Shown here piece by piece: positions 1-4,811 of a stretch of 5,609 bases of DNA. The notes beneath the pieces are model-generated. The model did not search any database. It saw only the letters and a program-made list of their open reading frames with translations, and had not been told where the DNA came from. Every line of letters starts with the position of its first letter. Positions within the stretch are counted from its first letter, which is position 1. The DNA lies in NCBI GenBank assembly GCA_021799755.1, contig JAJYZU010000079.1:1-5609 (forward strand), in the 5' to 3' direction. The translations under genes were made by a program, and so were the position numbers. The stretch comes from Thermoplasmata archaeon (GTDB taxonomy: Archaea; Thermoplasmatota; Thermoplasmata; Thermoplasmatales; Thermoplasmataceae).

Positions 1-608
1 ATAGAACCTGGTATCCACATCATTAATGGATAATACAGGTCATACGGATACGGGTATGTTGTCTCAAAGATTATCTCGGCAGCTTCCACCGATCCTGCTA
101 TGAACAGCTCAAGTATTACGAAAATATACAGATAAAGCACTTTCTTGATACCGTTGCGTAAAATGTCTCCCCGTTTGTAGATCAGGTAGATGAGGTAAAC
201 GCTCGTTGCCGTGGCTACCGCATAAGATGGAATTTCCAGCCAGAAGTGTGGAAATATCATAAGCGTCACCAGAACAAGGAACCCGGAATAACCAAGTGTT
301 GTTCCTTCAACAGCGATTATCAGTGAGGTGACAACACTGGAGTCAATGTAAAGAAAAGGGCCCAGAACCGGAACAAATTCCACTGATGCAATGGTAAGGT
401 TGTGCGGAAAAATTGAAAAGATCATGGGTATGTAGCTAAGAGAAATTATGCCGTTCTGCTCGCTCTTGAAAGAGTTGTAAAGGCCAGGATCATTGATTGG
501 AAGTGAGGAGATTATCAGATAAAGAAGAAGCTCTGTAATGAATATTATCCAATAAATGCTCCTGAATTTAAGAATTCCATCAGTAAAAAAGAAACCATTT
601 TTTTTCAT
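1..608 (-). CDS. SpoIIM/DUF95-like integral membrane protein, N-terminal part (runs off left edge)
   Basis: I translated this frame by hand from the ATG at 608-606. It stays open to the window edge, giving 202 residues with no stop, so the C-terminus is missing. The protein is very hydrophobic, with likely membrane segments near residues 17-35, 54-68, 90-120, 128-144 and 156-180. Residues 118-130 (FPHFWLEIPSYAV) match the signature of the SpoIIM (stage II sporulation M, DUF95) family, usually Pro-His-Gly-x-x-Glu-x-Pro-Ala, with Phe in place of Gly. A glycine-rich stretch before it and a second acidic membrane segment (LELFIAGSVEAAE, 167-178) also fit. Archaeal members do not sporulate and their function is unknown; a membrane-remodelling or transport role is only a guess. 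An in-frame GTG at 620-618 is an alternative start, with an in-frame stop at 629-627. The gene diverges from glucose dehydrogenase and has its own TATA box. Family assignment is fairly likely, not certain. Confidence 0.72.
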   Translation of the reverse strand, partial: MKKNGFFFTDGILKFRSIYWIIFITELLLYLIISSLPINDPGLYNSFKSEQNGIISLSYIPMIFSIFPHNLTIASVEFVPVLGPFLYIDSSVVTSLIIAVEGTTLGYSGFLVLVTLMIFPHFWLEIPSYAVATATSVYLIYLIYKRGDILRNGIKKVLYLYIFVILELFIAGSVEAAEIIFETTYPYPYDLYYPLMMWIPGS

Positions 609-633
609 GAACGTATTCACATCATTTTATGAG

Positions 634-643
634 ATATATATTT
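634..643 (-). promoter_or_regulatory. TATA box of the SpoIIM-like gene
   Basis: On the minus strand this reads AAATATATAT, a good archaeal TATA element preceded by A/G-rich bases. Its first T (640) lies 32 nt before the ATG at 608, so transcription would start within a few bases of the start codon. No Shine-Dalgarno sequence is visible, which fits a leaderless or near-leaderless mRNA. Confidence 0.5.
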
Positions 644-700
644 CATGCCACAGTGTGCTTCTTTCCTGGAATGGGATAAAATTTTGCATCTGATCGTCAG

Positions 701-710
701 TTTCGCGAAA
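701..710. promoter_or_regulatory. 10-bp palindrome at the gdh promoter, possible operator
   Basis: TTTCGCGAAA is a perfect palindrome that directly abuts the gdh TATA element and overlaps the position of the TFB recognition element (BRE). A protein bound here could block or recruit the basal transcription factors. The element is short enough to arise by chance in a 134-nt spacer, so the operator role is tentative. Confidence 0.3.
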
Positions 711-720
711 AAATATTTAA
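711..720 (+). promoter_or_regulatory. TATA box of the gdh-folD unit
   Basis: AAATATTTAA, with a TATTTAA core at 714-720, is an archaeal TATA box. The purine-rich GCGAAAA before it can serve as BRE. The core begins 29 nt before the gdh ATG, placing transcription start at or within a few bases of it. The same TATTTAA core lies 27 nt before nadE. Confidence 0.6.
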
Positions 721-742
721 TATTGTTTAGGAATCATACAAA

Positions 743-1825
743 ATGGAACCCGTCACTGCATTTGTAACCAATGCCCCCAGAGGCGGTGTAAACAAGGTCA
801 GAACGGAGATTGAGGATGATCCGGGGGACCTTATCCTTAAGCCCGTATTTACTGGAATTTGTGGAACAGATAGAAGTATTATTGCAGGTTCTCTCTCATT
901 TCCTTTCAATCCCCCGGGCAGTGATTATCTCGTTCTGGGTCATGAAGCAATCTGCAGAGTTTATGACAGTCAAAATAGTCGATACAGGGTTGGAGATCTT
1001 GTCATTCCAATGGTCAGAAGAAAAGGAAAATGCATCAACTGCAGAATGGGGCGGCAGGATAACTGCTCTGACGGGGACAAGCGAGAGGCCGGAGTAACGG
1101 GAAAGCATGGATTCATGAGAGAATTATTCCCGGAAAGTTCTGAATATGTAGTTAGAGTTCCTGATCTGGGTCTTGAAAAAGTCGGTGTTCTCACAGAGCC
1201 GCTTAAAAATGTGATGAAGGCCTTCGAGGTTTTTGACAGAATATCTCAGAGATCATATTATCCCAGTGACGATTATTCAATGAACGGAAAGAATGCATGG
1301 GTGATAGGAACCGGTTCAGAAGGTTTTCTGTATTCAATGATGGCAAGAGAGAGGGGGTTCGAAACATACATTACCAATCGGCATCCCATTGACGAAAACC
1401 GCTTGGAAATTCTTGAAAAATTCGGAGTGAATTTTATGGATTATTCAAAATCTCCATTGGAATCAGCGGACAATATAGATTTGCTCATTGATACAAGTGG
1501 CGACCCATCCACTGTCTTGAGATTTGCATCGCGACTGAGGCATAACGGCGTTCTGATACTTTTTGGCACCAATGAGAAAGCGCAGTCTGCGCCAATGAGT
1601 GGTTCATTCATAGATCACGTTGTGGAGAAGAATATATCCATAGTTGGTTCGGTCGACGGGGCTAAAATGCATTACGAGCAGGCTATTTCTCAGTTAATGA
1701 AGTGGCATCACTCAAACGGAAACAGCATCGAATCATTGATAACCAATATAAAAACGCCAGAGAACGATAATTTATTCGAACGAAGGGATGTTAATAATAT
1801 CAAGACCGTGATATCATGGCAGTGA
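743..1825 (+). CDS. gdh: Glucose 1-dehydrogenase, zinc-dependent MDR family
   Basis: Oxidises D-glucose (probably also galactose) to the lactone with NADP+ or NAD+, the first step of the non-phosphorylative Entner-Doudoroff pathway; cytosolic. The 360-residue length matches the archaeal enzyme, and the sequence parallels, from memory, T. acidophilum glucose dehydrogenase along its length. The N-terminal catalytic domain has the zinc ligand Cys40 in TGICGTDR, His67-Glu68 in LGHEA, and Glu152 in LTEPLKN. The structural-zinc lobe shows Cys97, Cys100 and Cys108, with Gly103 where classical MDR enzymes have another Cys. The Rossmann domain has GTGSEG (189-194), and Asn212-Arg213-His214 at the end of the second strand suits binding of the NADP 2'-phosphate. 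The FGTN segment (274-277) borders the nicotinamide cleft. The ATG at 743 sits about 29 nt after the TATA core, supporting this start and a leaderless mRNA. folD follows after 4 nt. Confidence 0.95.
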   Translation: MEPVTAFVTNAPRGGVNKVRTEIEDDPGDLILKPVFTGICGTDRSIIAGSLSFPFNPPGSDYLVLGHEAICRVYDSQNSRYRVGDLVIPMVRRKGKCINCRMGRQDNCSDGDKREAGVTGKHGFMRELFPESSEYVVRVPDLGLEKVGVLTEPLKNVMKAFEVFDRISQRSYYPSDDYSMNGKNAWVIGTGSEGFLYSMMARERGFETYITNRHPIDENRLEILEKFGVNFMDYSKSPLESADNIDLLIDTSGDPSTVLRFASRLRHNGVLILFGTNEKAQSAPMSGSFIDHVVEKNISIVGSVDGAKMHYEQAISQLMKWHHSNGNSIESLITNIKTPENDNLFERRDVNNIKTVISWQ

Positions 1826-1827
1826 TC
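1820..1827 (+). promoter_or_regulatory. Possible Shine-Dalgarno of folD overlapping the gdh stop
   Basis: GTGATC (1822-1827) matches the downstream half of the extended archaeal Shine-Dalgarno (GGAGGTGATC), pairing with the conserved 16S rRNA 3' end. It contains the gdh TGA stop (1823-1825) and ends 2 nt before the folD ATG. The GGAGG core is poor (GGCAG), so pairing is partial. This would couple folD translation to termination on gdh. Confidence 0.4.
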
Positions 1828-1829
1828 GC

Positions 1830-2675
1830 ATGGATCTTGATTTCAAGTCAATTTCTGCTGAGATAACTTCCGAACTGACTGCCGGATTTTCAGATCTTTC
1901 CCGCTCTTTGAACAGAGCACCGGTACTGTGTGCGGTGGCTGTTGATCCACCTGCTGACACCCTGACATACATGAGATCCAAGAGACGGATCGCGAAAAAT
2001 ATAGGGGTTGAGTTCAGGGAAGTGGTTCTTGCAAAAGAAGAAGCTTCTAAACTTGAGAATAAAGTTATCGAACTCGCGAATGACAATGGAATTGACGGGA
2101 TCATCATAGAATCTCCGCTTCCTGCTGGTTTTAAAATCGGGGAGGTTGCTGAACAAATACCACCTGAGAAGGATGTTGATGGCGTGACTTCCAGAAGCCA
2201 GGGCCTAATCGCTGTCAACAGGGAACTTATGCTCCCTGCCACAGCTTACGCCATAACGGTTGCAATCGAGAAGCTTTCCGTTCCAAAGGGTTCTCATGTC
2301 GTCGTGATAAACAGGTCTACAATAATCGGAAGGCCGCTGGCAATGATGCTAACGAATCGTGATTACACCGTTACAATATGTAACAGCAAAACACTCAATT
2401 TGAGGGCAATAGCCAGATCCGGGAACGTGATTGTCACAGCAGTCGGAAAGGCTGGGTTTCTTAATGCCGATTTTGTGAATTCAGATTCCATAGTTATCGA
2501 TGCTGCAATCAATTTCGCAAATGGAAAGCTGATGGGGGACACTGACTACGATAATGTGAGAAATGTTGCGAGATACGTGACACCTGTTCCGGGAGGTATT
2601 GGACAGTTGACGCCTGTCCTGATTTACCGGAACCTCCTGAAATCATTGCAGAAAACTCATGAAATAAAAGCATAG
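1830..2675 (+). CDS. folD: FolD: methylene-THF dehydrogenase / methenyl-THF cyclohydrolase
   Basis: Interconverts 5,10-methylene-, 5,10-methenyl- and 10-formyl-tetrahydrofolate, with NADP+ as the usual redox cofactor; cytosolic. The 281 residues match the usual bacterial and archaeal FolD length. The catalytic Tyr47 and Lys51 (YxxxK) are present, as is KDVDG (114-118) holding the folate-site Asp117. The cofactor loop is NRSTIIGRPLAMML (161-174), with Arg162-Ser163 suited to NADP. The C-terminal signature is TPVPGGIG (251-258). Three usually conserved positions differ. The cyclohydrolase Gln of the QLPLP motif is Glu94 in IESPLPAG. The His in the cHSkT motif is Asn185. The Pro after PGGVG is Gln259. 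From memory the T. acidophilum FolD also has Glu at the first site, so this may be a lineage trait. It starts 4 nt after gdh, probably on the same mRNA. Identity is secure; the strength of the cyclohydrolase activity is open. Confidence 0.95.
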   Translation: MDLDFKSISAEITSELTAGFSDLSRSLNRAPVLCAVAVDPPADTLTYMRSKRRIAKNIGVEFREVVLAKEEASKLENKVIELANDNGIDGIIIESPLPAGFKIGEVAEQIPPEKDVDGVTSRSQGLIAVNRELMLPATAYAITVAIEKLSVPKGSHVVVINRSTIIGRPLAMMLTNRDYTVTICNSKTLNLRAIARSGNVIVTAVGKAGFLNADFVNSDSIVIDAAINFANGKLMGDTDYDNVRNVARYVTPVPGGIGQLTPVLIYRNLLKSLQKTHEIKA

Positions 2676-2734
2676 ATCGGTTGGATTCATGAACCCGGAT
2701 TTCCTGCAGTTTAACAATACAATCAAATAAAAAG

Positions 2735-2744
2735 AATTATTTAA
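2735..2744 (+). promoter_or_regulatory. TATA box of the nadE-antiporter unit
   Basis: AATTATTTAA, with a TATTTAA core at 2738-2744 preceded by the A-rich AATAAAAAG that can act as BRE. The core begins 27 nt before the nadE ATG, so the transcript would begin at or next to the start codon. No Shine-Dalgarno is visible before the ATG. Confidence 0.6.
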
Positions 2745-2756
2745 CGCATTGCGTTA
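2742..2756. promoter_or_regulatory. 15-bp perfect palindrome in the nadE promoter, candidate operator
   Basis: TAACGCA-T-TGCGTTA has two perfect 7-bp arms around one central base. It overlaps the last three bases of the TATA core and ends 8 nt before the nadE ATG, covering the region where RNA polymerase melts DNA and starts. The location is typical for an archaeal repressor that blocks TBP/TFB or polymerase. The cognate regulator is not in the window; control by NAD or a precursor is only a guess. Confidence 0.45.
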
Positions 2757-2764
2757 TACAATCC

Positions 2765-3502
2765 ATGCCTCCTTTTTCTCCTGCTTCCTCCACAAATGAA
2801 ATACTAAAATTTCTTCGTAAAAGCACCGCCGGGAAGAACATGGTTGTGGGCATTAGTGGTGGAATTGACAGCAGCGTTGTGCTGATGCTTTGCAGACTTC
2901 TGGACAAAGATCGGGTGATTCCTGTGTTCATGCCTGATTGCAACACGCCAGCTGATGATTACAGGGATATTGCGAAGTTATCCAGCAAAACTGGTTTGGA
3001 GGTTACCACGATAAATATTGATCCTGTGATAAGGATGCTGTCAGATGTAGGGAAAATCAACGACAGGAAAATCCTTGGAAATGTCAAATCAAGGACAAGA
3101 ATGATCATCCTTTATTCCGTATCAAACAGCAGGAACGGTATGGTTATTGGCACAACCAACAGGACTGAATACCTGACAGGCTACTTTACGAAATTCGGTG
3201 ATGGGGGTTGCGATCTTGAACCCATATCCCATCTTTACAAGAACGAGATCAGGAAGCTGGCAGCCTATCTTGGCGTGCCACAGGAAATTATTCAGAAAAA
3301 ACCCTCTGCAGGACTGTGGGAAGGACAAACCGATGAGGATGAACTGGGAATCTCGTATGATGAACTTGATAGTATTCTTGTAAAATTATTCGATCAGGGC
3401 ATGCCACCTGAAACCGATCTGGAAAAACGGTTTGTGGAACTGTATGAGAGCACCAACCATAAGAGAAATATGCCTCCGTCCATAGAAAGAAGGGATGGCT
3501 GA
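2765..3502 (+). CDS. nadE: NAD+ synthetase, ammonia-dependent type
   Basis: Converts nicotinic acid adenine dinucleotide (deamido-NAD+), ATP and ammonia to NAD+, the last step of NAD biosynthesis; cytosolic, active as a dimer in the family. The 245 residues form one N-type ATP pyrophosphatase domain with no nitrilase-like glutaminase domain, hence ammonia as the direct nitrogen donor. The PP-loop is SGGIDSS (31-37). Other family motifs are GNVKSRTRM (105-113), GTTNRTEY (129-136), KFGDGGCDLEPI (143-154) around the deamido-NAD and Mg sites, PSAGLWEGQTDEDELG (180-195) and the C-terminal HKRNMPP (232-238). All key positions look intact. The ATG at 2765 is 27 nt after the TATA core and gives the usual short N-terminus. 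The 3' end overlaps the antiporter start by 8 nt, indicating cotranscription and likely translational coupling. Confidence 0.96.
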   Translation: MPPFSPASSTNEILKFLRKSTAGKNMVVGISGGIDSSVVLMLCRLLDKDRVIPVFMPDCNTPADDYRDIAKLSSKTGLEVTTINIDPVIRMLSDVGKINDRKILGNVKSRTRMIILYSVSNSRNGMVIGTTNRTEYLTGYFTKFGDGGCDLEPISHLYKNEIRKLAAYLGVPQEIIQKKPSAGLWEGQTDEDELGISYDELDSILVKLFDQGMPPETDLEKRFVELYESTNHKRNMPPSIERRDG

Positions 3503-4808
3503 ATTGTCGCTTGTTTTGGGCGACTTTCTGGACCTTGGCATTATTTTGATCATCGCAGCATTTGCGATCCCTATTGCTCGAAAGGCGTCAATGATCGATC
3601 TTCCCTTCCTTATACTGTTCGGATTTCTGATTGGCCCGGTCACCGGAATTGTTTCCCATTCTTTCTCGCTTTATCTCATGAGCGAATTTGGAGGTGTGGG
3701 CATTGGCCTGCTTGGCATAGTCATAATTCTATATTACGAGAGCCATGGCATAAACTTCAGGATAATCAGAAGGGAACTCATGAGAATAGCTTCCCTCGAT
3801 ACGCTGGGAATGGTGATCACGGCCATAGTTTCCGGCTTGATTTTCTCACTTATAACGGGAGCACCGCTTGTAATAGGTTTCCTGTTCGGAGCAATAATAT
3901 CCCCAACGGATCCGGCAAGCCTCATCCCCATGTTCAAGAGGATGGATGTACAGGAGGAGATTTCGGGCATCATAGTGGGAGAGAGCCTTTTTAATGATCC
4001 GCTTGGTATCATACTGGTAGCCATAGGGATATCCCTTATTGACCCAAGCTCAACGTACATTCCGATGTACGCTGCAATATCAAATTTCTCAGGCGTGTTT
4101 GCCGCGGTTCCAATATTTATCCTGATCCAGATCGCTGTTCCCACGTCTGCCGGAATACTGGCAGGTTTCTCAGTAATTTATCTTAACAAGATATTCAGCT
4201 TCGACAATCTTCTTGTGGGATTTCTTATTGGCGTGGTTCTTCTTGAATTCACTGTGCTTGAGGCAGTTAACATCACCCCGTTTCCAGCTGCCATAGCGAC
4301 CGGTGCCATAATTGGGAATTTCTCGGATAAGAGCCTGTTCTGGGAAAGGGAGGCTAATTTTCAGCAGAGTCTGTCATTCCTGTCAAGGGCTTTGATATTC
4401 ATTCTGCTTGGAAGCATTCTCACCCTGAGTGACATATCTGCCTACTGGGTTGTGGGTATACTCGTGACACTTGCCGTATTATTCTTCTCGCGTCCGCTGG
4501 CAGTTTTTGTATCCTTAATTGCTGCCAGATTCTCAAGGTCAAGGTTCAGGATAAACAACAGGATGAGCCTGTTCATGGGCCTTACCGGTACGAAAGGATC
4601 GGTGTCGGTTGTAATGTCCCTGGTGCCATATACCCTGGGAATAGAGGAAAACCTTCCAATCCTAATAAAATGGGGGCAGATGATTTACGTCGCTACAGCT
4701 TTTGTGGTCATATTTTCCATCATAATGCAGACGATTTATGTCCCGTATGCGTCCAGGAAGCTGCTGGGGCTTCCCATCATGGCAAGTGCCGAGACCCAGA
4801 AGAAATGA
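3495..4808 (+). CDS. CPA1/NhaP-type cation/proton antiporter
   Basis: A 437-residue membrane protein with about 12-13 hydrophobic segments and almost no soluble tail, expected to exchange Na+ (or K+) for H+ across the cytoplasmic membrane. The transport-site motifs of the CPA1 branch are visible. The unwound helix has SPTDPASL (136-143) with Thr138-Asp139. The next helix has GESLFNDPLG (162-171) with the Asn167-Asp168 pair typical of electroneutral exchangers. Arg298 precedes IFILLGSIL (301-309). In the late helix, where NhaP proteins usually have Gly-Leu-Arg-Gly, this one reads GLTGTKGSVSVV (362-373), with Lys367 near the place of the Arg. An in-frame stop at 3483-3485 makes the ATG at 3495 the first possible start. 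It lies inside the end of nadE (ATGGCTGA shared), with the purine-rich AAAGAAGGG directly before it. Substrate ion is not readable from sequence; in an acidophile a role in pH or Na+ balance is plausible. Confidence 0.9.
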   Translation: MAELSLVLGDFLDLGIILIIAAFAIPIARKASMIDLPFLILFGFLIGPVTGIVSHSFSLYLMSEFGGVGIGLLGIVIILYYESHGINFRIIRRELMRIASLDTLGMVITAIVSGLIFSLITGAPLVIGFLFGAIISPTDPASLIPMFKRMDVQEEISGIIVGESLFNDPLGIILVAIGISLIDPSSTYIPMYAAISNFSGVFAAVPIFILIQIAVPTSAGILAGFSVIYLNKIFSFDNLLVGFLIGVVLLEFTVLEAVNITPFPAAIATGAIIGNFSDKSLFWEREANFQQSLSFLSRALIFILLGSILTLSDISAYWVVGILVTLAVLFFSRPLAVFVSLIAARFSRSRFRINNRMSLFMGLTGTKGSVSVVMSLVPYTLGIEENLPILIKWGQMIYVATAFVVIFSIIMQTIYVPYASRKLLGLPIMASAETQKK

Positions 4809-4811
4809 TCA
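4806..4811. other. TGATCA palindrome serving as both convergent stop codons
   Basis: The plus-strand TGA of the antiporter (4806-4808) and the minus-strand TGA of the secretion ATPase (4811-4809) are the two halves of one six-base palindrome. The convergent genes therefore have no intergenic bases, and any transcription terminator must lie inside the opposing coding sequence. Confidence 0.9.

Larger units (their letters stand above)
2676..2764. other. folD-nadE intergenic region
   Basis: This 89-nt spacer contains no open frame worth calling. Its right half carries the nadE TATA box and palindrome. Its left half holds a weak imperfect inverted repeat centred on TTCATGAA (2686-2693), flanked by GG and CC. 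No strong U-tract terminator for the gdh-folD transcript is evident, so whether transcription reads through into nadE cannot be decided from sequence. Confidence 0.5.

Noticed and set aside
1814..2242. 142-codon open frame on the minus strand opposite folD
   Set aside because: It lies wholly within well-supported folD except for the first few bases, is low-complexity and Ser/Leu/Ile-rich, and has no family motif.
2683..2696. Imperfect inverted repeat around TTCATGAA after folD, considered as a terminator
   Set aside because: The arms are short and interrupted by an A/C mismatch, with no T-run after it; archaeal termination depends mainly on T-tracts.
4025..4036. 12-bp perfect palindrome AGGGATATCCCT inside the antiporter gene
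   Set aside because: About one such palindrome is expected by chance in a window this size, and it lies in coding sequence.
4054..4071. 7-bp hairpin (CGTACAT, loop TCCG, ATGTACG) inside the antiporter gene
   Set aside because: About two perfect 7-bp stems with short loops are expected by chance in 5.6 kb. It lies mid-gene with no T-tract; an internal RNA signal is possible but unsupported.
3734..4144. 136-codon open frame on the minus strand opposite the antiporter
   Set aside because: It is antisense to conserved TD and ND motif regions, with composition typical of a mirror of membrane helices; no independent support.
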